Source of the DNA: Viola odorata
Lineage: Eukaryota > Streptophyta > Magnoliopsida > Malpighiales > Violaceae
Length of the DNA: 64,000 nt
Reading direction: 5' to 3'
NCBI GenBank assembly: GCA_963691705.1
Contig: OY829540.1
Span: 47,714,158 to 47,778,157 of the forward strand
Position 1 is the first letter of the stretch. Every line of letters begins with the position of its first letter. This document shows positions 47,996 to 62,082 of this stretch, one piece after another. Under the pieces are notes generated by a model that had not been told where the DNA came from, ran no database searches, and saw nothing but the letters and a program-made list of their open reading frames with translations. The position numbers and the translations under genes were made by a program.

Positions 47996-50900
47996 TGTTG
48001 CTACCCGAATTTTGACTTACGTCACAACCTTTTTCGTTTATTACATGTCATATTAATAGCTCGTTTACGTCAAATTTCAATCGATTTTTGATCAAAGACT
48101 ATCTATTTTAATATTTCATGTCATTTCGTGTCTTTTAAATTTTTCGTGTTTTTCTCGTATTTTCGACTAAAACCGTATTTTTCGGTTTTCGTCAACGTAT
48201 TTACGTATTTTTATGTTTATCACATTCAATACCTCGTCTAGGTCAAGTTCTTGTCGATTCTTGGTCCTAGTCTAGTTTATTTAAAATTCCGTGTCATCTC
48301 GTGCCTTTTTAGTTTCTCGTACTTTTAACTGTCTTTATTCGAACTTTTCTCAATCTCGAATAAGTTTTCTCAGACCAAGGCTCCAACGCACTCGTTCTTT
48401 GTTTGATAATTACGTACTAATTTTCCCTTTCACGCCACCGTGCTCAATTTCGTTCAATTTTTGTCGTAAGGACATTTATTTTTGCGCGCGAACGTTTTGA
48501 CACTTCCGAAAGAGAAAATAAACACGTCACCTCAACTTTCGCGTTTATTCACTGTATATTAGTTTTCTCGGCTTATTTTTCTACACATAGTTGGATCTCG
48601 CTTTGGGTTTATTTTCGTTTTCAAGCGATTTCACTCGTACAAAAACATCCCATTCGTACCCCAAAAATAGGATAAATGTTACATAAATGCCATTTAATTC
48701 CTTCTCATCCTCCAGCTCGGTTCCAGCTTGCCTTGCTCATCACCTAGCCACACAATCAAACTTGCTCACCACCTAGCCACACAATCAAACTTGCTCACCA
48801 CTCCGGGCACTGTTCATCATCATCATTGTCTTTCTTTTCTTCCCGTCCATTTGCAGCCACAAGCCGGAACCGACTCCAACTTTTTTTCTTCCTCTATAAA
48901 TAGCAACCTTCAAGCAACAAATCAAGGGCACCAAATCCTCCTCTTAATCTCCACTTCTTGCTCATCCTTCTTGGCCAATTGCTCTCCCGGAAAGGTAAGC
49001 TAGCTCTCTCTCTCTAGCTTCTTTAAATTTCATTTTTTCCTTTAATGCATGAATAAACTTCTAAAACTTATCCAATATGCTTAGTTTTCATGTTATTTAT
49101 GCTTCCCTTGCTTCAATTTAATTACATGATGCATTAGCTAATTAATAGCCACTTATGCATATTAATTAGCTTGCTTTTCCATGCAAAATTGCTACTGTTT
49201 TGGCCTTGCTTTCTTTGCTGTTTTTGTGGCTTTGATGTGCTGTTTTACTACCTTAATTATTGCAACCATTTTGGGTGAGAATGGTGATGGTTTGGAGTTT
49301 GGGTATGTGGCTATGGTGGCCGGCTGCAGTAGAGAAAGAAAGAAAGGAAGAAGAAGAAAGGAGAAGAGGGGTTTGCGGGAAAGGAATTGGCAAAGGTGAT
49401 GGGCTTGAGTTTGTCACAAGCCCATCTTGGTTTTAAATGAGGGGCTGGGCTTGATTTCATCCCAAGCCCAGCCGCTGTTTTGGACAAGTGATGGGCCCGG
49501 CCCCATTTAAAATTTCGTATGTGTACGACTCAATTTCTCGTATGGTTTTTGTATGCTTATAAATTGTTTATTTATTTTAAATGTTAATATCGCATGAATT
49601 GTTCACATGTTCGTATGCAATATGTTTATTTTATTTTTCATGTTTTAAATATCGCATGAATTGTTCACATGTTCGTATGCTTTTAATGCCATATTTTATT
49701 AAGTATGTACTTGTTTAAATTAAAATTTTGGGCTTGGCTTGTGCCAAGCCCATTTTTTAATGTTCAAAAATCCCTTGTGGGGCCCACTTATTTTCGTATA
49801 TGCCATGTACAATGTATTTCGTATATGCCATGTATAATTTACTTCGTATATGCCATGTACAATGTATTTCGTATATGCCATGTATAATTTGCTTCGTATA
49901 TGCCATGAACAATTTTCATACTAATATTTCATGAATAATTCGTATGCTTGTATGCCATGATTTAAATAAATGCGTTTATACCATGTTTTGATTAATTATA
50001 TGTTTGCATGTTTTAAATGATTTGTTCATTTGCTATGCCATGTTTATTTAATTAATTGTCTATTCGTCATAAATTAAATAAATGTTTGCATGCGCTTTTC
50101 TTATTTATTTGTTTTCGAAAACGTTGCTAACACTCTCAATTTGCAAGGAAGATCAAGAGCACGCAACGCAAGTACGTCTTTCTTCTAAGTCTCTCTTATT
50201 TATTTAATGTCTTTTGCAAATATTATTTTCATGTATGTTATTTTAAAAATGCTAAAGAGCTTATAATCGTATGCATGATAAAATAAACTCACATGCTTAT
50301 ATGTTTAGATCACTCGCTTTATACCATGAAATTAATTGCTATATTGATATGTGAACATGGTGGCTTCAAATCCCACGCCATTATTGACATTTATGAAAAC
50401 GTACGATGTTAGTATTGCCCATGTTAGGATCACGTAGTAATCAATTAATTAATCATGCATGGCCCGATGATATAAAGGGGGGAAACGTCCGCTCTAGCAT
50501 AACGAACAAACGGTAACCCCGTCCTTCGTGTCCCGATCGGAAATAACATGTCCCTACGAAAATGCTAAGATGTAACGTCACCTTTGAGGGCCAAATCGTG
50601 TCAAAAATGTTTAGATAATCGGAAAGTGACCCAATTCTAGTACGCGGATTCAGCCGACATGATTCAATCATTTGCCTATGTAAATGGTTGGAAAGTGGCC
50701 TGGATTCGTAGGAAGGAGGAGGTTGACATGCTTCGATCGTTTAAACAAATCTTTGTATATCAAAACTGTATTCAAACACCTTATAACCGGTAACCTTTTT
50801 AGGGTGTGACTTGGGTGCCTAACACCTTCCCAAGTCCACAATACGACCTCGAACCTTTGTTCAATGGTTTAGACCAATTGTGCCTTAGTTTTTATTTTTT

Positions 50901-51041
50901 ATGCCATGACGCTTAGGTTCCCTAAACCTTAGAAAATTAGGGTGGCGACTTCATTGTATTATGCGAAGCATCCATTTATGCTTAGCATCCTCCGCGAACC
51001 TTTAAACTCGTTTTCAACGAACGAAAAAAGGGGGTGCGACA
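47996..51041 (+). repeat. LTR 3 of the array
   Basis: 3046 bp. It shares the C at 49973 with LTR 2 and has a private A at 49032. Otherwise it looks identical to LTR 1 by eye. It lies between units 2 and 3. Confidence 0.95.
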
Positions 51042-52245
51042 GTTTGGCGACTTCACTGGGGACTAGTAGGGTCGAAGCCGGTTTTTTTTTTAGGTGTTTG
51101 TTTTTTTATTTGATATATTGTTTTCATGACTATTTGTTATTGTTTTGATCAATTGTCATACGCATTACATGCATAGGCCCTACACCCAAGGGTCGCCTTA
51201 CCAAATAAGTTTAGGACGGGGAGTAAGGACACCCTAGGACACGAGTCCTGGGTAATGTTCTCGAAACCCAACCCGCTCGAACCCTTAAAGCTAGCCGGAC
51301 GGTTGGCCTCCATTTTAGTACGCGGATTCAGCCGACATGATTCAATCATTTGCCTATGTAAATGGTTGGAAAGTGGCCTGAGTTCGTAGGAAGGAATAGG
51401 TGGTCGCCTTACGACACTTTTTGGACCATTCTATGGTATCGTCGGGAACCTTCAGGCCGTTAGAACTTTAGTCAACGTCAAAAGCCCCCATCACGTGCAT
51501 CATACTTGTTTTGTCGTGGCTTGGTTTACCACGTTTTCTACGTTTTTTCCCCCTTCCGCACCATTTGTAGTAATGCATGTAAAGAACCTAGTAACGCATT
51601 TTGTACAAATTACTAATATTGGAACTCTATTTTATGTTCTTTCCCCAGGACCCATCCTGCTTGTTCAAATGACAGTACCTACGCTACTTTCACTTGATAC
51701 TTTTGGGGGAAGAAGGTTTGGGAATCAGGTTGCACGAGGGGATATGTTGAAAGCCGGTTTTTATTTTCAATATTGCGGCCAAGATTGGAATAGAGGAAGT
51801 GGTGATGCAGAAGGAGAGGTTGCGTCGTTAGAATATTTGTAATGAGCAAACGGGCCCCGACTTTCGAGATTGAAGCCCTTCGGAATCAAGCATCAGTTGC
51901 TTAGATTTTTTCTTTTACCCCATGTAACAATGTTCCTAGACTTTGTCTACTAGCTTTAGGTAGATCTAGATAGTCAAAACCAACTTGTAATGGTTGTAAC
52001 CCCTTTTGGACGAAAAAAATATCAATGACAAAAGTCGTAGTTATTCGGATAATTACGAAATGCGTTTTCTCTCTCTCACGCATCCAAAAAAAAAAACATC
52101 GAACGGCCATCGCCTACAATCAAATCAACCTTCCCCCCCCCAAAATAAACTACATCTAAAGCCAAAAAAAAAAAACAACCAAAAACTGACCTTGGAAATA
52201 GAAACACACTCAAATTTTTTCTTTTCTCTCCAGCGCAAATAAACT

Positions 52246-54218
52246 CAGCTGCACACTCTTTTACCTTGGCCAATATAAATACGATTCACTCCAAATTTCC
52301 ACTCGGACAAAACATGAAAGATGTTGGAAACAGGTTTAAATTTAACCATGAAAATTTTCAGAAAGTTCTGGGCAGCGAAACTCCCACAAAAAAATTCAGA
52401 ACACAAAGACAGCTCCATTTCTTGGCCTCAGCTGCGCAATCTTTTGTCTTGGCCAAAATGAAGATGATTTGCACCAAATTTCCACTAGACCAAAACATTA
52501 AAGATGTTGAAAATAGGCCAAAATTTGACCATGAAAAATTTCATAAATTTCTAGGCAGCCAATCGTTCACAAAAAAATTCGGAACGCAAGGGGAGTTCGC
52601 ACTTTCTCGGCTTCAGCTGCGCAATCTTTTGTCACGACCAAAATGGAGATGATTTACTCAGAATTTCCTCTCAATTAAAACACAAAAGATGTTCATCACA
52701 CATAGAAATACACTCCCACCAAATTTCAGAATTTTAGGAACAGCAAATCTCTCACAAAAAATTTAGAACGCAGGAGCAGATGCTCCTCGGTCTCAGCTGC
52801 GCGATCTGTTGTTTTGGCCAATATCAACGTGATTTACTCGGAATTTCCACTTGGCCAAAACACGAAAGATGTTCCCAACATCTTCAAGTTCATCCATACC
52901 AAATTTCAGATTTTTTGGAGCAGCGTAGCTCCATCCAAGGAGGCCGCAATCGGCTCCCAAACCTGTCTATGGCGGTATACCGCCTGGCCCCTAGCGGTAT
53001 ACCGCTAGCTTCGCTCCAAATCCCATCGAAATCATTTTTTTGGCCTCCAAAATCATCCGCTCAGCTGCGCGATCTTTTGTTTTGGCCAATATCAACGTTA
53101 TTTACTAGGAATTTCCAATCAGCCAAAACATGAAAGATGTTACCAACATGCTGAAGTTCACCCATGCCAAAATTCAGAAAGTTCTGAGCATCCAATATCT
53201 TGAAAACAATTCTAAACTCAAGGACAGCTGCTCTACTCGGCCTCAGCTGCGCGTTCTTTTGTTTTGACCAATATCAACGTGATTTACTAGGAATTTCCAC
53301 TCAGCCAAAACATGAAAGATGTTCACAACACCTTAAAGAGTTTCCATGCCGAAAATGGGATTTTTCCGAGCAGCTCATCGCCCACAAATGATTTGGACGT
53401 AAGGAAGACGGTTTTCTCGGTCTCAGCCGTGCGATCTTTTGTCTCGGCCAATATGAACACATTTGGCTCAGAATTTCCGTTCGTCCAAAACACAAAAGAT
53501 GTTCGTAACACGTTGAAGTATGTTCCTACCAAATTTTAGATTTTTTGGAGCAGTGCACCTCAGCCAAAAGCAAGGCCCACGAAAGGCCATCTCTGGCGGT
53601 ATACTGCCTGGCCCCTGGCGGTATACCGCTAGCTTCGGCTCCGAAATTAGTTTTTCACCTCCAAAATCATCCGTTCAGCCGCGCGCTCATTTGTTTTGTC
53701 TAATATCGATACGATGGGCTCGGAATTTACCTTCGACCAAAACACAAAAGATGTTCGTAACACATTGAATTATGTCCACACCAAATTTCAGAGCATTCGG
53801 GGCCAGATATCTCTCGGAAATAATTTAGGCGTGAGGATAGCTACTCTACTCGCCTTCAGCTGCGTGTTCTTTTGTTTTGGCCAATATCAACACTATCGGC
53901 TAGGAATGTCCACTTAGACAAAACACGAAAGATATTCATAACACCTTGAGTAGTTTCCATGCCAAAAATGGGATCTTTCTGAGTGGCGTATCGCCCACAA
54001 AAAAAAAAAAAAAAAAAAAAAACAAAACTCGGACATAAGGAGGACAGTTTTCTCGGCCTCAGCCGTGCGATCCTAGGTCTCGTCCAATATGAATGCGTTC
54101 GGCTCAGAATTTTCTCGTAGTCAAAACACGAAAGAAGTTGATAACAGATTGAAGTATGCTCATGCCAAAAATCAAATTTTTCGGGGCAACGGATCCCTCA
54201 CAAACAATTTAGAGATTT
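52246..54218 (+). repeat. ~180 bp tandem repeat array in the leader of unit 3
   Basis: Same ten-unit structure as in units 1 and 2. It shares with unit 2 the 3-base deletion near the start and several substitutions, while lacking the private changes of unit 2. Confidence 0.9.
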
Positions 54219-54572
54219 TCTGAGCATGATGACTTTAGCTACTTACTCCGGGTCGCTTCAAGGGTTTTCATGGATAACACCCAAGATCATGCTATATCGT
54301 TGGAATAAATAGAAGCTCCTTTCGCATCTCCACCGAAAACGCTAACCCAAGATGCGTCGTTTTTTTGTTCCCCCCCGAAAGTATCAAGTGAAAGAGTGGC
54401 CAGAAGAGGGAATAAGCAGCGTGGAGGCCTCGGGATTGCACGCTACACATATGTAAGCATTTATACTTACCACTATGTTTTTTTTCTCTTGTTTTTTTTC
54501 AGATTGACAATAGCTCCTCGCAAGCGAATCGCTTCGCCTAGCCTCCCCATAACTAGGTTTCAAGCAAGGAAA

Positions 54573-56195
54573 ATGGCCGAACAAGCTAAAATAGACGAAA
54601 GGACGGCCGCTAGGATAGCCGAGCTAGAAGAACAGGTCAAAATCACCACGGAAAGGGCCGCTCGGGCCGAAAAAGAATGAGATGAGGCCGCTGAAGTACC
54701 ACCTGGTTTCGATTCAAGCCAAATGATGGGACCCTCCTCGTCCGTCATCTCCGGGCCTTCTGGACCCCAAGCGTTTACCATTCCCATCTCCGGACCTTCA
54801 GGACCCCAAGCATTTACTATTCCTGGGGGTCAGTGGAAGTGGGTTGATCCCTTCGCTGCTAGCACCTACACCAACCCTAACGCTGGGGGAGAGAATATTT
54901 CAAACTTACAACATGCCTTGGGAAACCTCGCTTTGGACCCCGGGCAAAATCTGATCCGTCAAGAGGTCCCAGGATTCCGCCCTCCCCAAGCCCACTACAC
55001 TCAGATCATAAACCCCAATCCTATGGGGACCCAACCACCATTTACAAACCCAACACAACCACTAGGCATACAAGAACCCCTTGGTGCTAACCCGATCTTT
55101 ACAGAAAAACCAAACATCGATAGATTGAGCCTGCTAGAAGAAAGACTCAGAACCATTGAAGGAACCAATCCCTTCGACCCCGTGGGTCCCGCTGACATGT
55201 GCATGGTCCCGGGGATCATAATGCCTCTGAAGTATAAAGTTCCGGATTTTGAGAAATATACGGGAGTCGAATGCCCAAGGACTCATCTCAAAGCCTACTG
55301 TAACAAAATGGCAGATATGATACATAATGAACCTCTGTTGATCCATCTATTTAGAGAGAGTTTGGCCAAACATGCCTTGACTTGGTACATGGGCCTAGAC
55401 AGAGCCAAGATCAAGACATGGAGGAATTTATCTGACGCTTTCTTTAAACAATATAAATTCAATATGGAAGTAGCGCCGGACCGCTCCGACCTCCAAAACC
55501 AAGAGAAGAAAATGGACGAGACGGTAAAAACCTACGCTCAGAGGTGGAGAGAACTAGCTTCCAGAATTTCCCCTCCGTTAAGCGACAAAGAGCTCATAGC
55601 CATCTTTGTAAACACCTTTAAAGCCCCTTACTACACCTACCTCATCTCCAACCCGTCAAACAACTTCTCCGACATGGTCTTAATCGCGGAAAGAGTCGAG
55701 CAAGGAATTAAGTCCGGAAAAATCGTTGTTTCCGCACCCGAAGCAACACCCAAGAAAGCACCTCCTATAGAGAAGGATGTTAGTTTGATTTCTCCCCAAC
55801 ATAGTTTCAATCAACCTTTCCCGTCACCTCCACCACAAATACTACAACCCGCACAACCTAGACCCTATAACCCACCAAAGAATTTAAACCACCAAAAAAA
55901 CCCAAATAATCGTGGGAATCGGGAGCCACTGATACCTCTTCCAATTCCCTTGACGGAGATTTACGAACATCTCATAGCAGCTGGGCAAATTGTACCAATC
56001 CTGGCCCAACCACTACAACCTCCCTACCCAAAATGGTATGATCCTGATGCAAGATGCGAGTATCATGCCGGAGCCCAGGGCCACATGCTAGAAAAATGCT
56101 TTACCTTCAAGAGAAAAGTTGATCACTTACTCAAGAGCGGATGCATCTCTTTCGAAGGGTTAGCCGAAGGATCCTGCACGGCTACCAACTCTTGA
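54573..56195 (+). pseudogene. gag of array unit 3, interrupted by a nonsense mutation
   Basis: Identical in layout to the other two gag genes, but codon 36 is TGA (54678-54680) where units 1 and 2 have CGA in the coiled-coil region. The change is C-to-T at a CpG, typical of decay of methylated transposon DNA. The remainder stays open from about 54723 (490 residues from the next ATG) to the normal stop, and carries the Tyr-to-Cys change shared with unit 2. A shortened product lacking the coiled coil is possible but speculative. Confidence 0.9.
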
Positions 56196-58263
56196 ATGAT
56201 CGCTCTCCCGACCCACGGTGGACCCATTCTGTTTAATCGTTCGGTAGCAGTACTTATGATAGCTTTGTAAAATAGTCAAGCCTACGACTATAAACAAGGG
56301 CGCTTCGTGGGAGGCAACCCACGTGTTCTTTTCAATATATCCATTTTTTTTCTTCTTTTCTCCGTTAAATTCAACATCTCAAGATACCTTTTCCTTGTGA
56401 ATTTACTATTTAATTCCCTCTTCATTACAAGTGCAACGAGACTTGTAAACTTGGGGGCAAGCGAGTGAAGTGACAACCAAAAGAAGGTGTCGAAAGATGT
56501 CGAAGCTCATTTTTCAGGGAAGTTGTCCTTCACATTTTTGCAATTTCTTCTCCTACAATTTACGTTTCCGTAATTTATGTTTTCGCAATTTACATTTTCA
56601 CCATTTTTAACCATTTATATTATTGCAAGAGTGTGTGAGTCGTGTCTACTAAAATTCATAATTTTTGCCAAAAATAAAATAATAATAAATAAAAAAATAA
56701 AAAACACAAAAAAAACTAAACTAGAATAAATATATGTTGCTTGGCTTGAAAAAATCCTACGTTTTAACCTTCCTTAGATAAAGCATATTCATCATTTTAT
56801 TAATTCGCGGAGAACTTGGGCGTTCTTTAGAAAATTATATAAACATGCATGATCTCGTCTGTTAACTCTTATGTCCATGACATGTTTAGACGTAAGCAAT
56901 CACAAACATATCCCTGTGAGTATTTTGGGCCTTCATGCCTTATTTCCTTCATAAGTGTAAATGCTAAACTAGGTGCTAGTTAGATTTGCATAATATCCAG
57001 GGTACATGAACAATCAGACATGGGATAACAATAAGATGACATTGGACTTTGCGTTCTCCTCCCCTCTTAATTTATTTTTCCAACTAAAACTACACCACCC
57101 TACATTCCTTTTGCCACCTTAAAAAAAAAAAAAATTATTAAATAAACCCTTCAAGAAAAAAAGAGCAGTTCTTCGCAAACAAATAAACGCTCAACTAGAA
57201 TGATCGACCAAGGCACCATGCGCGTGTTAAGCTCATCACAAACAAATCAGCAAAACAAAAAGGAAACCCCCACCCAAAGGTGACAATCCTCACTAATACA
57301 AAAGCGAAAAGAACCAATCAAAGGTCGTTACCCAAAGAGGGAAGTCTAGACAAAGGGAATTGCACTTGCTTCTTTTATTTTCTTCTACCTATAAAAGAGG
57401 GAAAGAAAAGAAAAGAAAAGAAAAGAAAAGAAACAAAAGAAACAAAGAAGAAACAAAAGAAAAAAAAAGGGAAGAAAAAAAAAAAGGGGAAGAGAAGAAA
57501 ACGAAAAAAAACACAAGGAAGTGAGTGCGAAAAAAAAAAAGAGAGAAGAATAAAAGAAAAAAAAAACAACCATCATTAAACAAAGTCCATCGAAAATAAA
57601 CATGGAGAAGAACACCCATTTCTCCCCAAATGAAAGAAGAAACTCACAAACTTGGCTAAATCGCCAAAACATCTTTCACCATAATTTGCCCTCATCACAA
57701 TCAGTCCATGAGCGCAAACTCAAACAAAAAACCAACAACACCACAAACTTTCCCTTTCCATAAAATCTCTCACTTCTTATCTCTTGCAAAGTCCTCTGGA
57801 TTCTTAAAAGGCCCATGCATGTGCATCTTCATTTGAAGTCTATTCACTCGGATTGACATTGCAAATTTAATTTTTGTGCTATGTTTATTGCATTTTTAGG
57901 AGTGTAAACACATAGCCTTATTTTCTGAGCGTGAGTGCAAACACTAACATCTGGTGAGGATTGCTTACGTTTACATGTCATGGGAAAGTCTTGTTCTTGA
58001 GGTCGTTATTTCCTGAACAAGACGTAGATGTTATCTAGATTTGTATCAATCATGTTTATATAACGAAAACTGAACGAACATTTTTTCAAAAGAAAACGCT
58101 TGAATTTATTTTCTTAAACAAAGAAATCATTTTCATTCCAAACAAAAAACTTGGGGGCAAGCCATGGGTTAAATGTAGGAATATTTGATATTTCTCACAT
58201 TATCATTTGCTCTCCCTTTTTCTATCTGTTGCTGCTTTGTGTTTGCTTCCTTTCTATTTGCAG
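56196..58263 (+). other. Post-gag non-coding region of unit 3
   Basis: Equivalent to the regions after the other gag copies. Stem-loop, purine block and repeated CTTGGGGGCAAG words are all present. No pol genes and no other supported feature. Confidence 0.7.
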
Positions 58264-58403
58264 GATACAGATACACTTTGATGGAATCACGTCGACCTTG
58301 GGTCTTTGATGAAGAAATCATTGTAAAGCCTTCCGCTTGGATTTTTGTCCAATCAACCCCGAATGAAGGTACGTTACCACTTCACTCTCAACTTACGTCG
58401 GTG

Positions 58404-58699
58404 TGACGACTTGGTTGTCCACTTTTCTCCCTATGTTGTGCGGTGACTTGGTCACCCACGTCCGTGTGACGACTTGGTTGTCCACTTTTCTCCCTATGTT
58501 GTGCGGTGACTTGGTCACCCACGTCCGTGTGACGACTTGGTTGTCCACTTTTCTCCCTATGTTGTGCGGTGACTTGGTCACCCACGTCCGTGTGACGACT
58601 TGGTTGTCCACTTTTCTCCCTATGTTGTGCGGTGACTTGGTCACCCACGTCCGTGTGACGACTTGGTTGTCCACTTTTCTCCCTATGTTGTGCGGTGAC
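58404..58699 (+). repeat. 63 bp minisatellite, unit 3 (about 5 copies)
   Basis: Same copy number as unit 2, which supports units 2 and 3 being the closer pair. Confidence 0.9.
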
Positions 58700-59036
58700 C
58701 TGGTCGTCCACGGTGACTTGGTTACCCACGTTTTCAGTTATGTCGTGTGACGACTTGGTCGTACACTTTCTCACTTGTGTCGTACGGTGATTTTTGTCAC
58801 CCACTTCCTCTTCATTTCAAACGGCGACTTGATCGCCCACCTTCAACCACTCTCCGTTCCAGTTTGCACGGTAAGTTCGAGGTAAGACCTGCTTTCCCGT
58901 TACACCCTTTTCAAAACATATCATTTTGCAATGCATTTCCCAAAACCGTGGTAGCATTTGGGGGCAACTGTCTTTACTGCTAATCAAAAATCTCAGTTAC
59001 ACTATATTTTTTATCAGACAGTAAAGAGGGGGCAAC

Positions 59037-62000
59037 TGTTGCTACCCGAATTTTGACTTACGTCACAACCTTTTTCGTTTATTACATGTCATATTAATAG
59101 CTCGTTTACGTCAAATTTCAATCGATTTTTGATCAAAGACTATCTATTTTAATATTTCATGTCATTTCGTGTCTTTTAAATTTTTCGTGTTTTTCTCGTA
59201 TTTTCGACTAAAACCGTATTTTTCGGTTTTCGTCAACGTATTTACGTATTTTTATGTTTATCACATTCAATACCTCGTCTAGGTCAAGTTCTTGTCGATT
59301 CTTGGTCCTAGTCTAGTTTATTTAAAATTCCGTGTCATCTCGTGCCTTTTTAGTTTCTCGTACTTTTAACTGTCTTTATTCGAACTTTTCTCAATCTCGA
59401 ATAAGTTTTCTCAGACCAAGGCTCCAACGCACTCGTTCTTTGTTTGATAATTACGTACTAATTTTCCCTTTCACGCCACCGTGCTCAATTTCGTTCAATT
59501 TTTGTCGTAAGGACATTTATTTTTGCGCGCGAACGTTTTGACACTTCCGAAAGAGAAAATAAACACGTCACCTCAACTTTCGCGTTTATTCACTGTATAT
59601 TAGTTTTCTCGGCTTATTTTTCTACACATAGTTGGATCTCGCTTTGGGTTTATTTTCGTTTTCAAGCGATTTCACTCGTACAAAAACATCCCATTCGTAC
59701 CCCAAAAATAGGATAAATGTTACATAAATGCCATTTAATTCCTTCTCATCCTCCAGCTCGGTTCCAGCTTGCCTTGCTCATCACCTAGCCACACAATCAA
59801 ACTTGCTCACCACCTAGCCACACAATCAAACTTGCTCACCACTCCGGGCACTGTTCATCATCATCATTGTCTTTCTTTTCTTCCCGTCCATTTGCAGCCA
59901 CAAGCCGGAACCGACTCCAACTTTTTTTCTTCCTCTATAAATAGCAACCTTCAAGCAACAAATCAAGGGCACCAAATCCTCCTCTTAATCTCCACTTCTT
60001 GCTCATCCTTCTTGGCCAATTGCTCTCCCGGAAAGGTAAGCTAGCTCTCTCTCTCTAGCTTCTTTAAATTTCGTTTTTTCCTTTAATGCATGAATAAACT
60101 TCTAAAACTTATCCAATATGCTTAGTTTTCATGTTATTTATGCTTCCCTTGCTTCAATTTAATTACATGATGCATTAGCTAATTAATAGCCACTTATGCA
60201 TATTAATTAGCTTGCTTTTCCATGCAAAATTGCTACTGTTTTGGCCTTGCTTTCTTTGCTGTTTTTGTGGCTTTGATGTGCTGTTTTACTACCTTAATTA
60301 TTGCAACCATTTTGGGTGAGAATGGTGATGGTTTGGAGTTTGGGTATGTGGCTATGGTGGCCGGCTGCAGTAGAGAAAGAAAGAAAGGAAGAAGAAGAAA
60401 GGAGAAGAGGGGTTTGCGGGAAAGGAATTGGCAAAGGTGATGGGCTTGAGTTTGTCACAAGCCCATCTTGGTTTTAAATGAGGGGCTGGGCTTGATTTCA
60501 TCCCAAGCCCAGCCGCTGTTTTGGACAAGTGATGGGCCCGGCCCCATTTAAAATTTCGTATGTGTACGACTCAATTTCTCGTATGGTTTTTGTATGCTTA
60601 TAAATTGTTTATTTATTTTAAATGTTAATATCGCATGAATTGTTCACATGTTCGTATGCAATATGTTTATTTTATTTTTCATGTTTTAAATATCGCATGA
60701 ATTGTTCACATGTTCGTATGCTTTTAATGCCATATTTTATTAAGTATGTACTTGTTTAAATTAAAATTTTGGGCTTGGCTTGTGCCAAGCCCATTTTTTA
60801 ATGTTCAAAAATCCCTTGTGGGGCCCACTTATTTTCGTATATGCCATGTACAATGTATTTCGTATATGCCATGTATAATTTACTTCGTATATGCCATGTA
60901 CAATGTATTTCGTATATGCCATGTATAATTTGCTTCGTATATGCCATGAACAATTTTCATACTAATATTTCATGAATAATTCGTATGCTTGTATGCCATG
61001 ATTTAAATAAATGTGTTTATACCATGTTTTGATTAATTATATGTTTGCATGTTTTAAATGATTTGTTCATTTGCTATGCCATGTTTATTTAATTAATTGT
61101 CTATTCGTCATAAATTAAATAAATGTTTGCATGCGCTTTTCTTATTTATTTGTTTTCGAAAACGTTGCTAACACTCTCAATTTGCAAGGAAGATCAAGAG
61201 CACGCAACGCAAGTACGTCTTTCTTCTAAGTCTCTCTTATTTATTTAATGTCTTTTGCAAATATTATTTTCATGTATGTTATTTTAAAAATGCTAAAGAG
61301 CTTATAATCGTATGCATGATAAAATAAACTCACATGCTTATATGTTTAGATCACTCGCTTTATACCATGAAATTAATTGCTATATTGATATGTGAACATG
61401 GTGGCTTCAAATCCCACGCCATTATTGACATTTATGAAAACGTACGATGTTAGTATTGCCCATGTTAGGATCACGTAGTAATCAATTAATTAATCATGCA
61501 TGGCCCGATGATATAAAGGGGGGAAACGTCCGCTCTAGCATAACGAACAAACGGTAACCCCGTCCTTCGTGTCCCGATCGGAAATAACATGTCCCTACGA
61601 AAATGCTAAGATGTAACGTCACCTTTGAGGGCCAAATCGTGTCAAAAATGTTTAGATAATCGGAAAGTGACCCAATTCTAGTACGCGGATTCAGCCGACA
61701 TGATTCAATCATTTGCCTATGTAAATGGTTGGAAAGTGGCCTGGATTCGTAGGAAGGAGGAGGTTGACATGCTTCGATCGTTTAAACAAATCTTTGTATA
61801 TCAAAACTGTATTCAAACACCTTATAACCGGTAACCTTTTTAGGGTGTGACTTGGGTGCCTAACACCTTCCCAAGTCCACAATACGACCTCGAACCTTTG
61901 TTCAATGGTTTAGACCAATTGTGCCTTAGTTTTTATTTTTTATGCCATGACGCTTAGGTTCCCTAAACCTTAGAAAATTAGGGTGGCGACTTCATTGTAT

Positions 62001-62082
62001 TATGCGAAGCATCCATTTATGCTTAGCATCCTCCGCGAACCTTTAAACTCGTTTTCAACGAACGAAAAAAGGGGGTGCGACA
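59037..62082 (+). repeat. LTR 4 of the array (right end)
   Basis: 3046 bp. It carries the LTR 1 state at every variable site I noticed (for example T at 61014). It is followed by the right-hand copy of the CCGCT target duplication and then by the interrupted gag of the older element, not by a primer site. Confidence 0.95.

Larger units (their letters stand above)
25974..62082 (+). mobile_element. Tandem array of a gag-only Ogre/Tat-like LTR element: 4 LTRs, 3 internal regions
   Basis: The structure is LTR 25974-29019, internal 29020-36955, LTR 36956-40001, internal 40002-47995, LTR 47996-51041, internal 51042-59036, LTR 59037-62082. Each LTR is exactly 3046 bp. One 5 bp target duplication, CCGCT, flanks the whole array (25969-25973 and 62083-62087). 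Internal LTR junctions have no duplication: the next primer site follows directly and the previous polypurine tract precedes directly. The units are nearly identical but carry private substitutions and indels. Each unit has a primer site, leader with tandem repeats, gag, a ~2.8 kb post-gag region and a polypurine tract. No protease, RT, RNase H or integrase motif is seen in any frame. This fits the TR-GAG type of non-autonomous plant element. Confidence 0.92.

Noticed and set aside
25974..62082. Three independent insertions of the same element next to each other
   Set aside because: Inner LTRs are shared by neighbouring units and have no target duplications; only the outer edges carry CCGCT.
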